A stretch of DNA of 64,000 nt from Glaciecola sp964195425. Its GTDB lineage: Bacteria; Pseudomonadota; Gammaproteobacteria; Enterobacterales; Alteromonadaceae. The notes under the pieces were generated by a model, which worked only from the letters and a program-made list of their open reading frames with translations, was not told where the DNA came from and ran no database searches. Below are positions 27,113-35,718 of the stretch, piece after piece (positions within the stretch are counted from its first letter, which is position 1; each line of letters starts with the position of its first letter). Made by a program: the position numbers and the translations under genes. The stretch covers positions 1-64,000 of the forward strand of contig CAXMOM010000042.1 of assembly GCA_964195425.1 (NCBI GenBank), written 5' to 3'.

Positions 27113-27685
27113 TTACTCGGTAGCTTGTATTAAAAGTTGTTTCGTTTCGTAAATAGGAAGACCAATAACAGCGCTAATACTTCCATTTATTGATTTTACA
27201 TATTTGCCGCCAATACCCTGAATAGCATATCCACCGGCCTTGTCTTGAGGCTCACCGGTTTGCCAGTAATCGAAAGTATTTTGGCTGGATATTTCGCCCA
27301 TATTTACATGGGTAGTAAGCACTTGTTTTACTATACGCTTAGTTGCCGTGTTGACAACGCATACACCTGTATAGACTTGATGTTGAGTATTACTTAGCAA
27401 GGCCATCATGCGAGCAAAATCATTGAAGTCAATTGGCTTACCTAAAATAATGTCGTTTATGCCTATCACGGTATCTGAACCAATAACTAGAGCATTGGCA
27501 TGGCGCGTTGCCACATACTGGGCTTTGCTAAGCGCTAGTCGTTCAACCAAGTCGTAAGCGCTTTCATTATATAAGGGCGTTTCATCGATATTGGCGCTAT
27601 CAAAGGAAAGCTTGTCTGCAATGTAGGCAATAAGTTCTCTACGCCGGGGCGATGCAGATGCAAGTACAACGGGTAAAGACCACAT
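27113..27685 (-). CDS. maf: Maf-family nucleoside triphosphate pyrophosphatase (YhdE type)
   Basis: Maf proteins hydrolyse dTTP, UTP and modified pyrimidine triphosphates to monophosphates. The 190-residue sequence starts LPVVLASASPRRRELI, has the ALSKAQYVA segment, the SDTVIG metal site and the KAGGYAIQGIGGKYVKSING signature. It lies directly after mreD (start 27685, mreD stop at 27686) and 5 bases before rng, the order seen in many gammaproteobacteria (mreBCD-maf-rng). Confidence 0.94.
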   Translation of the reverse strand: MWSLPVVLASASPRRRELIAYIADKLSFDSANIDETPLYNESAYDLVERLALSKAQYVATRHANALVIGSDTVIGINDIILGKPIDFNDFARMMALLSNTQHQVYTGVCVVNTATKRIVKQVLTTHVNMGEISSQNTFDYWQTGEPQDKAGGYAIQGIGGKYVKSINGSISAVIGLPIYETKQLLIQATE

Positions 27686-28162
27686 TTAGGTTACCCGGAG
27701 ACTGCGTCGAAATTTTCGTAACAGCCAAAACAGCCAAGGCCAGAAAATCATCGATGCCATTGCTGGCCACATAAATGTCCAATTAAATTCAATACCAGTT
27801 ATCCAATACTGCAGCCAATAAACAATGAGGCGATATAGCACCGCCAGCACTAAAATCATTACCGCTTGCTGCAGCATAGAATAGTTACGTAAACGTTGAT
27901 AATTAGCAGATATTAAATACACAGGCACAGCTAATGCGAAGCTATGAACGCCTAATGCGGTACCATATAAGATATCTAAGATAAGTCCGGCCATGCCTGC
28001 TACACCTACATTTACTCTATTGGGCAACGCCATTGCCCAATACAACAAAATAAGCAGTAACCAATCTGGACGATACAAGTCTATTGGCGGCGGCATAGGA
28101 ATAATTTGTAAAATAATACCCATAATGATGCTGATAAAAATAAAGGATTTATTCGTTTTCAT
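27686..28162 (-). CDS. mreD: Rod-shape-determining membrane protein MreD
   Basis: MreD is a multi-pass inner membrane protein of the elongasome that works with MreC, RodA and PBP2. The 158-residue product is almost entirely hydrophobic, with about five membrane segments, and carries the family pattern RPDWLLLILLYWAMALP and GLILDILYGTALGVHSFAL. It directly abuts mreC with no gap. The call is based on sequence and operon position. Confidence 0.94.
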   Translation of the reverse strand: MKTNKSFIFISIIMGIILQIIPMPPPIDLYRPDWLLLILLYWAMALPNRVNVGVAGMAGLILDILYGTALGVHSFALAVPVYLISANYQRLRNYSMLQQAVMILVLAVLYRLIVYWLQYWITGIEFNWTFMWPAMASMIFWPWLFWLLRKFRRSLRVT

Positions 28163-29038
28163 TTAAGGCTCCTCACGCTTTAATACTTCGCTTGGGCCTA
28201 ATGCGTCTTCAGGGGCTATGTCAGCCGGCCATAATAAAAGTAGATATTTAATGCGATCTAACTGGGCCGATGGTTTGGCTATAATATTAGCAAAAGGTTT
28301 ACTCTCATCTCGCACAATTTTAGTAATTGTCGCCACCGGATAACCTTCAGGGAAGATATTCCCTAAACCAGACGATATTAAAAGATCGCCTTCTTCAATA
28401 TCTCCGCTGTGGGCAACATGATTCAGGCTGAGTTCATTTAAGCTACCAGCGCCACTGGCAATCATACGAATGTTATTACGGCTTATTCGCACCGGAATTG
28501 CATGGGTAATATCTGATATGAGTAATACACGAGAGTTAGTTGTGCCTACCTCAACTATTTGCCCTACTATGCCGGTATCATCTAATACGGGTTGGCCTTC
28601 GTATACATCGTGGATAGCCCCTTTGTTGATCACTATTTGATGGCTATACGGATTATTGTCTACGGCCATAAGCTCCGCAATCATCCGATACATGCCATCT
28701 CGCATCGGCGCATCAAGTAATTTTCGTAAGTTATTATTTTCTTCTTCAAGCACCACAAAGCGTTGAAGCTTTTCGTTCATAAGCGTAATTTGGCTAGTGA
28801 GGCGTTCATTTTCTTCAAGCATCGTTTGGCGTGAAGTAAATCTAGAAGCGCTCCAGTCGAGCATTGCACCTGGTAAATCGGCAATATACTGAAGCGGACT
28901 AACAAAAGAGGTAAGGTAAGTACGTACTGTAGAAATGCTCTCTACTTTGGTGTCTATAACCATGGCCCCAATACTCAGCGTAAGCACTATGCAAAGCCGA
29001 GTAAATAGCGAGGGGCCGCGGGCGAATACTTCATTCAT
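28163..29038 (-). CDS. mreC: Cell-shape-determining protein MreC
   Basis: MreC is a bitopic inner membrane protein that activates PBP2 in the elongasome. The 291-residue product has one N-terminal membrane helix (about 14 to 33), a coiled coil (about 72 to 110, LEENERLTSQITLMNEKLQR) and a periplasmic beta-barrel region with GIVGQIVEVGTTNSRVLLI and SSGLGNIFPEGYPVA. It lies 11 bases after mreB. Ordinary. Confidence 0.96.
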   Translation of the reverse strand: MNEVFARGPSLFTRLCIVLTLSIGAMVIDTKVESISTVRTYLTSFVSPLQYIADLPGAMLDWSASRFTSRQTMLEENERLTSQITLMNEKLQRFVVLEEENNNLRKLLDAPMRDGMYRMIAELMAVDNNPYSHQIVINKGAIHDVYEGQPVLDDTGIVGQIVEVGTTNSRVLLISDITHAIPVRISRNNIRMIASGAGSLNELSLNHVAHSGDIEEGDLLISSGLGNIFPEGYPVATITKIVRDESKPFANIIAKPSAQLDRIKYLLLLWPADIAPEDALGPSEVLKREEP

Positions 29039-29049
29039 AATGGTATAAC

Positions 29050-30093
29050 TTACTCGTAACTAAACAAGTCGCCGCCGTGCATGTCTATCATATCGAAGGC
29101 TTTACCGCCGCCGCGCGCTACGCACGTAAGCGGATCGTCTGCTATGACAACCGGTATACCCGTTTCTTCCATAAGAAGACGATCTATGTCTTTTAACAAG
29201 GCACCGCCGCCTGTAAGCACCATACCACGTTCAGAAATATCTGAAGCGAGTTCAGGTGGAGACTGCTCTAATGCAACCATTACCGCACTTACAATGCCAG
29301 AAAGTGGCTCTTGTAAGGCTTCTAAGATTTCATTACTGTTCAAAGTAAAACCACGCGGTACACCCTCAGCAAGGTTACGACCACGGACTTCTATTTCTTT
29401 TACGTCTTCGCCTGGATACGCGGTACCAATTTCGTGCTTAATGCGCTCGGCAGTAGCTTCACCAATTAGTGAGCCAAAATTACGGCGAATGTAGTTAATA
29501 ATCGCTTCATCGAATTTATCACCACCAATACGCACAGAAGAAGAATACACAATGCCGTTTAGCGAAATTATCGCTACTTCCGTTGTGCCGCCACCAATAT
29601 CAACTACCATTGAACCTGTGGCTTCTGAAACAGGTAAACCTGCGCCTATGGCTGCTGCCATAGGTTCATCAATTAAATATACTTCACGAGCACCAGCACC
29701 TAGTGCCGACTCACGAATGGCGCGGCGTTCAACTTGAGTTGAACCACAAGGCACACATACCAACACCCGAGGTGATGGACGCAAAAAGTTGTTGTCGTGG
29801 ACCTGCTTGATAAAATGTTGAAGCATTTTTTCAGTCACATAGAAGTCGGCAATTACTCCGTCTTTCATAGGACGAATCGCTTTTATATTGCCCGGTGTAC
29901 GGCCTAGCATTTGCTTCGCTTCATGACCAACAGCCGCAACACTTTTCGGCCCTGCAGCACGTTCTTGCCGAATGGCAACAACCGAAGGCTCGTTGAGAAC
30001 TATTCCTTTGTCTTTGATGTAAATAAGGGTGTTTGCGGTACCGAGGTCGATAGCCAAGTCATTTGAGAACATGCCTCGAAGCTTTTTGAACAT
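29050..30093 (-). CDS. mreB: Rod-shape-determining actin homologue MreB
   Basis: MreB forms membrane-bound filaments that orient lateral wall synthesis. The 347-residue protein has the N-terminal amphipathic start MFKKLRGMFSNDLAIDLGTANT, phosphate-1 DLGTANTLIY, phosphate-2 VVDIGGGTTEVAIIS and the GGGALLKDIDRLL adenosine motif. It is the first gene of mreBCD-maf-rng-yhdP. The msh cluster ends 177 bases upstream. Confidence 0.98.
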   Translation of the reverse strand: MFKKLRGMFSNDLAIDLGTANTLIYIKDKGIVLNEPSVVAIRQERAAGPKSVAAVGHEAKQMLGRTPGNIKAIRPMKDGVIADFYVTEKMLQHFIKQVHDNNFLRPSPRVLVCVPCGSTQVERRAIRESALGAGAREVYLIDEPMAAAIGAGLPVSEATGSMVVDIGGGTTEVAIISLNGIVYSSSVRIGGDKFDEAIINYIRRNFGSLIGEATAERIKHEIGTAYPGEDVKEIEVRGRNLAEGVPRGFTLNSNEILEALQEPLSGIVSAVMVALEQSPPELASDISERGMVLTGGGALLKDIDRLLMEETGIPVVIADDPLTCVARGGGKAFDMIDMHGGDLFSYE

Positions 30094-30191
30094 GGAATGC
30101 CTTTAATAATCAATGTTTAATAAATATGCGTAGTGTAACCTAAGTCTTTTCATTTCCATAGCTTTGAAAGCAAGTAAATATGCAACTTTGG

Positions 30192-30205
30192 CGCGTAAAT
30201 ACGCG
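30192..30205. repeat. Short inverted repeat upstream of mreB
   Basis: The perfect palindrome CGCGTA-AA-TACGCG lies about 100 bases upstream of mreB and 66 bases after the mshP stop. It has no T-run, so it is more likely a protein-binding site than a terminator. The function is unknown. Confidence 0.4.
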
Positions 30206-30270
30206 AGTATTTTCGTTATATTGACGCTATGTTCGCACTATATTGAAAAAATGGCGACTACTTTAAAACT

Positions 30271-30729
30271 TTACGGCGCGATCTCTTGTATCGCATCAAC
30301 CGACAAGGTCCTACTAACAACGTTAGTATCAATTTGACAGCTGCCGGTACTTGAAAATTTGAAATACATCCGATCTACATTGCCAAATGAAATAGTTTGG
30401 GTAACGCATGTAGCAGCATAACTGCATTCGTTTAATCCACGAACATTGCTAAAGCTAGCCGGGCTAACAGTAGTCGTGTTGCAACTCACTGCGCTACCGT
30501 CGACCGGAAAACTAGTAGACAATAAATCTTCAATGCCCGCTTTTGCGGCTTGATTAGCGCGCAAACCATATACTTGATGAAGAGTCGAATTTGATGAAGC
30601 CGACACAATGTTAATGAGTGCAGCCGCTAGAAGGCCTATCACAACAATGACAAACAGCGCCATCACGATCATGCTACCGCTTTGCTTGTTTGCTGAATTG
30701 CACATAGTAAGTGATTGCTTAAGGTACAT
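30271..30729 (-). CDS. mshP: MSHA minor pilin-like protein MshP
   Basis: MshP is a PilX-like minor component of the mannose-sensitive haemagglutinin pilus. The 152-residue product has a prepilin-like N terminus (QSGSMIVMALFVIVVIGLLA) without the classical GFTLIE, as is usual for PilX/MshP, and a short Cys-containing C-terminal domain. Its ATG overlaps the mshO stop region by 11 bases. In Vibrio and Shewanella mshQ follows; here the next gene is mreB, so mshQ is absent. Confidence 0.78.
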   Translation of the reverse strand: MYLKQSLTMCNSANKQSGSMIVMALFVIVVIGLLAAALINIVSASSNSTLHQVYGLRANQAAKAGIEDLLSTSFPVDGSAVSCNTTTVSPASFSNVRGLNECSYAATCVTQTISFGNVDRMYFKFSSTGSCQIDTNVVSRTLSVDAIQEIAP

Positions 30730-31603
30730 TTGGAATTTGCACCTCTTGCATAAATGTCACCCGCTCTTCCTCGCGACCAAAAATGAACAGCGCTTGGGTA
30801 GCAGCATTTCGAGTAAACGAAGGGCCTAAGCTTTTAAAAGGATTTTGCTCCCCAACCAATTCGCTAATGGCCAGCTGATTCACTAGATTTTGCGCCATTA
30901 AACTACCACCAGTCGTGTATAGAGTTTGGCTTTCATTGATAGAATTCACGTGTCTGTAAACTTGATTCTCGCGCATGCAGTAACTAATGGCTTCTTGTGC
31001 GAAATAAATACGCCGAGAAGGCGACGTTTGCGCAAAACCATCGCTAACTTCTAGTTGAATAACTTTATCGGTATCGTCTAAAGTACTGCAATCGCCGTCG
31101 CCGTCGTCGCTGCAACTTTCTACGCTCCTTCGATGCCCTAAGCTAGCGTCGTATACCTGCGAAGCGCGGGTAGGATAAACAATAGCAAAATCACTAATAG
31201 AAGGCGCGAATGACTGTCCTTGAATATTGCTGAGTTCCATTAGATCGGCGATGTCAGAAGGCTGACCTTCGAGGGGAAGCGTTAAGTAAATCCCGTTCCA
31301 CTGCATAGGAACAAATTCAACACAGTGCACTAATGCGTTACCGCGTATACGAACAGAGTTGGGCACCGAACCCTTAAGTTCACGATTAAACCGTTCTACT
31401 AAGAAGCTGCCCTCTCGTACTAAATTTTCGCGCTCACTCACGGTAATGACAGTATCCATAGCATTGCGCCCAATGCCGGTCATACTGATAGACACTATGC
31501 CGAGTATAACGATTACCACAACAAGCTCTATTAAGGTAAAACCCGCTTGATTCGCTTTGGATTTGCTTGTTCGTTTGGTTTCTAATGTAGGAAATTTTGC
31601 CAT
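30719..31603 (-). CDS. mshO: MSHA minor pilin MshO
   Basis: MshO is a PilW-like minor pilin of the MSHA system. The 294-residue protein has a type IV prepilin leader ending QAGFTLIELVVVIVILGIV near residue 20, with the conserved Glu at mature position 5. A long C-terminal domain contains ELKGSVPNSVRIRGNALVHC and VEFVPMQWNGIYLTLP, which match MshO proteins. Its start overlaps the mshD stop by one base (TGATG). The position between mshD and mshP supports the name. Confidence 0.85.
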   Translation of the reverse strand: MAKFPTLETKRTSKSKANQAGFTLIELVVVIVILGIVSISMTGIGRNAMDTVITVSERENLVREGSFLVERFNRELKGSVPNSVRIRGNALVHCVEFVPMQWNGIYLTLPLEGQPSDIADLMELSNIQGQSFAPSISDFAIVYPTRASQVYDASLGHRRSVESCSDDGDGDCSTLDDTDKVIQLEVSDGFAQTSPSRRIYFAQEAISYCMRENQVYRHVNSINESQTLYTTGGSLMAQNLVNQLAISELVGEQNPFKSLGPSFTRNAATQALFIFGREEERVTFMQEVQIPNVP

Positions 31604-32217
31604 CAGACATTCTTCCTATACGCTGAAAATGGTATTTCTTCGCCGCCCGGCGTTACCACGATCACCCTTATTAATTTTTGGTTACCGATAAGTGTGCCAC
31701 TGTCTAAAATATTATCGCCGTTAGTATCGTCATCGTTAATACCATCGGTGTTATCATCGTAAACAACACTAATGCGAGCTTCGAAACCCAAAAACAAATC
31801 ACTTATATTGTTTGTTAGTGTGCTTTGAGAGACGTTTATAATAGCCTCGCCGCTAAGTTCTAAGCCGTCGTAATCGTCTATATCATCAAAACTATTTCGG
31901 GTCTCAGCTGCTTCAATGCCTAAATTGCCTGAACTCGTGCAGGGAGTAGTGCCGTTGTTACATGCTTTACGCCCACCAGCGGTAATTGATGCTTCGTCAA
32001 ATGCCTTTGCAGAAATCTCTGTTAATAATGACTGTGCTAAGGAAACCGCTCTAACTTGCCACAAAGGGTCAATACCTTGCCTTGACTGCGGCATTATTAC
32101 CGACACTATGGTCACCATAGCCACAGAGAAAAGAACAATACCAATGACGAGTTCTACAAGCGTAAAACCTTTGCTATTGTGCTTTTTATTAAGGTGATTT
32201 ATTTTATTCACAGGCAT
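31603..32217 (-). CDS. mshD: MSHA minor pilin MshD
   Basis: MshD is a PilV-like minor pilin. The chosen ATG at 32217 has AAGGA seven bases upstream and gives a 204-residue protein with the prepilin motif KGFTLVELVIGIVLFSVAM near residue 16. A longer frame from 32292 would add 25 residues before the leader and overlap mshC far more. The C-terminal part is Asp/Asn-rich (YDDNTDGINDDDTNGDN). It overlaps mshC by 14 bases and mshO by one. Confidence 0.83.
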   Translation of the reverse strand: MPVNKINHLNKKHNSKGFTLVELVIGIVLFSVAMVTIVSVIMPQSRQGIDPLWQVRAVSLAQSLLTEISAKAFDEASITAGGRKACNNGTTPCTSSGNLGIEAAETRNSFDDIDDYDGLELSGEAIINVSQSTLTNNISDLFLGFEARISVVYDDNTDGINDDDTNGDNILDSGTLIGNQKLIRVIVVTPGGEEIPFSAYRKNV

Positions 32218-32770
32218 ACACATATCCTTGATCTGCAATGCAAACCTTGGCTGCGCTTTGACCGGTGAAAGTGAAGGTGCATCCAGCGGCACATGTTCCT
32301 GCTGATGTGTAGGCTCTGCCTACGCTGTCAAATTGTACATATGTAATTGCAGTAGCGTTGTCTAGAGCTGAGAAAGCAATCCCTTCAGCATTAATTTCGC
32401 CCGCATTGCTGCGTAAAAAAGAAGGGCCTGTGGCATCTAAATCAGTGCCGCAAGACGCGATATTATTGCCGGGTAAATAGTTGGTGGTACTCGGACTAAA
32501 AGAAGCCGCAGAGGAACTGCCGGTAACGACGTTAATCTTGTAGCAAAAATCGCTACGAGTATCGTACATGGCTTTTAATTGGATGTTGCGAAGACTCGAC
32601 ATAAGACGTTTTTGTAGTGCATATTCAGCGAATCCAGTTGTATCTGCAAACCTTGGACTAATAGTCAATGCAAGGATACCAAGCACCATAACTACCGTTA
32701 CAAGTTCAACAAGCGTAAATCCTTGTTGAACTTGTATTGGAGCCATTTGGAACCGCTTTACTTTGTTCAT
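32204..32770 (-). CDS. mshC: MSHA minor pilin MshC
   Basis: MshC is a FimT/GspH-like minor pilin. The 188-residue protein has the prepilin motif QGFTLVELVTVVMVLGILAL near residue 16, then LSPRFADTTGFAEYALQKRLMSSLR-type helix continuation and a small globular domain with paired cysteines (GTCAAGCTF and VCIADQGYVYACE at the end). The order mshA-mshC-mshD is as in other MSHA clusters. It lies 56 bases after mshA. Confidence 0.85.
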   Translation of the reverse strand: MNKVKRFQMAPIQVQQGFTLVELVTVVMVLGILALTISPRFADTTGFAEYALQKRLMSSLRNIQLKAMYDTRSDFCYKINVVTGSSSAASFSPSTTNYLPGNNIASCGTDLDATGPSFLRSNAGEINAEGIAFSALDNATAITYVQFDSVGRAYTSAGTCAAGCTFTFTGQSAAKVCIADQGYVYACE

Positions 32771-32826
32771 TTCAAATATAGAACCTTGTGCTCAAATTGA
32801 AAGGCTAAAAGCGTATAGCGATACTT

Positions 32827-33333
32827 TTAACAACCATCATCAACTAAAGTGATAGTTGGCATGTTTCCTAGCGCAGCGCTTGTATAGTCTATATAGCAAC
32901 CTGTTGTTCCGGTCGTAATTGAACTAAAACGAATTCTAAATGTGTCATCGCCATCGGTATCGTTTTCAAGCACCAATTGCGAATCAGTGCCTAATTCTAT
33001 GTCAACAAATCGTTGTAACATCTGTTCAGCGGTTGCTGCTGGGGATGTAGTATCAACAATCATGTCAGCATTAGGATAGCCAAACTCGGTGTTCACTATA
33101 CCTGTGTTAAGCGTAACCGTGCTAGTTTCTTCCCTTTGCACGCCGGCAATAGCCGATTTAGCATAAACAAGCTGCGAAGCGCCTTGTACAGCTGCCTTAA
33201 CACCTTGTAAGGTTTCTTTACGTGCATCAGATTGAATGTCAATGAACCTAGGTGCGGCTGTTACCGCCAAAATACCTAAAATAACAATAACAATGATTAG
33301 TTCTATTAGTGTAAAGCCTTTTTGCTGCTTCAT
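32827..33333 (-). CDS. mshA: MSHA major pilin MshA
   Basis: MshA is the main structural subunit of the MSHA type IVa pilus. The 168-residue protein has a very short leader (MKQQKG) cleaved before FTLIELIIVIVILGILAVTAAPRF, with Glu5 kept. Then follows DIQSDARKETLQGVKAAVQGASQLVYAKS, typical of MshA, and a C-terminal disulphide loop (Cys in TTGCYIDY and final DDGC). A 25-base gap to mshB leaves room only for a ribosome binding site. Its promoter was not recognised. Confidence 0.93.
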   Translation of the reverse strand: MKQQKGFTLIELIIVIVILGILAVTAAPRFIDIQSDARKETLQGVKAAVQGASQLVYAKSAIAGVQREETSTVTLNTGIVNTEFGYPNADMIVDTTSPAATAEQMLQRFVDIELGTDSQLVLENDTDGDDTFRIRFSSITTGTTGCYIDYTSAALGNMPTITLVDDGC

Positions 33334-33358
33334 GTTAGCTCCTGAGGTTTAAATTAAG

Positions 33359-33970
33359 TTAGTTATTACTAAAAACTTGTACTTGACCAATTCTGGGGTC
33401 GTATACAAAGCCGTTGCCTATACTTACTGTTAACGGCTCTTGTCCTTCATTCTTTAGTGTTTGCAACAAATAATAGTGACAAACATCGTTTTCACCAACA
33501 CCTGCAGACTCGATAACATTGGTAAAGTATTGAAACTCTTTTGCTTCAGTAGGATCCCAATCCGAGGTAATGGTAGGTGCGCTTTGCATAATTAAACTAA
33601 AAATGCTTTGGCAATCTCCGTTACTCATTGCCACGTCTTCGGTACTGTTATCGTTCGTAAAGTGGCCAGTTGGATAGCCGGTATCGCCATCTACGCCAAC
33701 GGCTAAACTATCAATAGTCACAAACGAGTTATTCTCTGAGCTGTTAAAACGCGGACGCGCTTCTATTTCCCACTGCGCTCTTGTTAAGCCTACACCTGTT
33801 GCAAATCCGCCAGCAACGCCCTCTACTGTAGCGTCTTCGGCTTCTTCAGTTACGTTCAAAAAGCGGGGAATCGCGGTCGCGGTAAGTAGACCGAGTATTA
33901 CTACAACAATGACCAGCTCGATGAGAGTAAACCCTTTCTGGCCATGCTTAATAAATTGTTTTGATATCAT
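33359..33970 (-). CDS. mshB: MSHA pilin-like protein MshB
   Basis: MshB is a MshA-like pilin. The ATG at 33970 is preferred because AGGA lies six bases upstream; it gives 203 residues with a leader ending HGQKG before FTLIELVIVVVILGLLTATA. A frame extending to 34051 would place 27 implausible residues before it. After the helix come VTEEAEDATVEGVAGGFATG and a C-terminal DPRIGQVQVF strand. It is directly upstream of mshA in a shared operon. Confidence 0.85.
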   Translation of the reverse strand: MISKQFIKHGQKGFTLIELVIVVVILGLLTATAIPRFLNVTEEAEDATVEGVAGGFATGVGLTRAQWEIEARPRFNSSENNSFVTIDSLAVGVDGDTGYPTGHFTNDNSTEDVAMSNGDCQSIFSLIMQSAPTITSDWDPTEAKEFQYFTNVIESAGVGENDVCHYYLLQTLKNEGQEPLTVSIGNGFVYDPRIGQVQVFSNN

Positions 33971-33978
33971 TGTCATTC

Positions 33979-34482
33979 CTAGCGCGTAAAACGCAGTTGT
34001 CCGCTGTTGAGGTCGTATGTGTAAAACTTGTCGGCATACTGAAACTGGCACATACCCGTTCCATTTTCTATATTCTTATTCTTATTCTTATTCTGAGCGC
34101 CGGTAACATTAGTTTGCGTCTGTATAAAGGTTGTCGTCACATTTACGTTTTTCTTTAGTAATTTTTCATCAACAAACCAATATAAAAATTGTAAACACCC
34201 ACGCTCATCATTATCAACGATGGGTAAGCCTTCGGCATTCATTTCAATAATAAACCCTTGCTCTGCATTTTCTGGCCAGTATTCAATTCTATTTGCACGA
34301 CCGTTACCTTGCCATTGCCAATACATTTGCGTTAAACCTGTTTGGATTTTTGAATTCAAGCCTTGGCCACTTACATCATGCCAATTAGCGTCGTCGTGTA
34401 ATGCATACTTCGTTAATAGCGCCATTAATATAAATACAACAGTAAATGCAGATACATAGTCTAATAACTTTCTAGTTCGCAT
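33979..34482 (-). CDS. mshF: MSHA biogenesis protein MshF
   Basis: The 167-residue product has one N-terminal membrane helix (about 8 to 26) and a periplasmic domain containing MYWQWQGNGRANRIEYWP, as in MshF proteins between mshG and mshB. Its exact role is unknown. In residues near 131 to 138 an imperfect hexamer repeat encodes Asn-Lys pairs. Changes in copy number would stay in frame. Confidence 0.8.
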   Translation of the reverse strand: MRTRKLLDYVSAFTVVFILMALLTKYALHDDANWHDVSGQGLNSKIQTGLTQMYWQWQGNGRANRIEYWPENAEQGFIIEMNAEGLPIVDNDERGCLQFLYWFVDEKLLKKNVNVTTTFIQTQTNVTGAQNKNKNKNIENGTGMCQFQYADKFYTYDLNSGQLRFTR

Positions 34483-34485
34483 GAC

Positions 34486-35718
34486 TTAACCTACCACGCC
34501 CATCATGTCCCACATGGGTGTAAAAATACCCAGCGCTAGGACCAAAACCATGACCGCAACGATCGAGATTAAAATAGGTTCTATTTTTGAGGTTAAACTC
34601 GACAAGTCGTAGTCGACCTCTCGTTCGTAAAAGTCGGATACCTCTTCTAACAGCTCGTCTACTCGCCCCGTTTCTTCGCCTACGCTTATCATTTGCAACA
34701 CTAAAGGGGTGAACAATTCACTTGCGTTAGCAACACGGGTCAAACTTTCGCCTTTTTCAATCCGCTTTCGCATATTCAAAATTGCATCAGCCATATATTC
34801 ATTACTCACGGCATCTGCCACTAATGTCAAAGCGGTGGTTAGTGGCACACCCGCTTTTAGCATCATGGAAAAACTTCTTGAAAACCGTGCAAGCAAGCTA
34901 CGCTCTATGATTGGACCAATAATAGGCATTGCTATTTTGCAGTAATCCCACTTTAATCTTCCCTTTTTGGTATCTTTGTATTGCTTTGTTATTACTATTA
35001 ATACCAATATGCCACCGAGTAATAAATACCAGCGATTTACGAAGAAATCAGACATGCCTAATAGAAATAAAGTGGTCGCCGGTAAGTCAGTACCAAATTT
35101 TGTAAACATATTGGCGAATACTGGAATTACATAAATGTTCATGATTACAAGGGCCATCGTAATGGCTATTATCACGAACATTGGGTAACGCGTGGCGGCC
35201 TTTATTTGTTTGCGTGTCGCTTGCTCTCGCTCCAAGTAATTTGAAAGTTGGTGAAAAGCAGCGTCTAACTGACCCGTGTTTTCTCCTACATGCACAACGC
35301 TTACAAATAATTGGCTAAATATTTTGGGATGCTGGGCTAAGGCAGAAGAAAAGCTACGGCCTTTTTCTAAGCTTGCAATAATATCTAACAATGCCATTTT
35401 CAGGCGTAACGAGCGAGTGGTAGTTAGGCCAGTAACTGCACGAATTATTGGAATTCCTGCTTTGGTCAAGGAATACATTTGGCGTGCAAAAATAATAAGG
35501 TCATCAAGGCCAACATTGGGCGTTAAAAAATGTATTTGGCTTTCTTTCGCCAGTTTCTTTGACGCAGTATTGGCCGACTTATCCATTGGATCAATATGAA
35601 TAGGGGTAATTTTTTTCGTTAGCAATATCTTCGCAGCAGAATTGATATCAATCGCGTCTACCGAGCCAGTTTGCATCTCTCCTGTTGCTGCACGGCCTTT
35701 GTATTGAAACGAAGCCAC
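34486..35718 (-). CDS. mshG: MSHA inner-membrane platform protein MshG (PilC/GspF family)
   Basis: MshG is the polytopic inner-membrane platform on which MshE acts. The 410-residue protein starts MASFQYKGRAATGEMQTGSV and has the two repeated GspF domains, each with a signature (HVGENTGQLDAAFHQLSNYL near 145 and SVGEETGRVDELLEEVSDFY near 345), and three membrane segments (about 180 to 205, 230 to 250, 385 to 405). Its start overlaps the mshE stop by one base. Confidence 0.95.
   Translation of the reverse strand: MASFQYKGRAATGEMQTGSVDAIDINSAAKILLTKKITPIHIDPMDKSANTASKKLAKESQIHFLTPNVGLDDLIIFARQMYSLTKAGIPIIRAVTGLTTTRSLRLKMALLDIIASLEKGRSFSSALAQHPKIFSQLFVSVVHVGENTGQLDAAFHQLSNYLEREQATRKQIKAATRYPMFVIIAITMALVIMNIYVIPVFANMFTKFGTDLPATTLFLLGMSDFFVNRWYLLLGGILVLIVITKQYKDTKKGRLKWDYCKIAMPIIGPIIERSLLARFSRSFSMMLKAGVPLTTALTLVADAVSNEYMADAILNMRKRIEKGESLTRVANASELFTPLVLQMISVGEETGRVDELLEEVSDFYEREVDYDLSSLTSKIEPILISIVAVMVLVLALGIFTPMWDMMGVVG

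Noticed and set aside
31603..32292. Longer mshD start at 32292
   Set aside because: It would put 40 residues before the prepilin cleavage site and overlap mshC by 89 bases; ATG at 32217 has a good ribosome binding site.
34072..34094. CRISPR-like repeats
   Set aside because: Only a short hexamer tandem repeat within a coding region; no spaced repeats were seen anywhere in the window.
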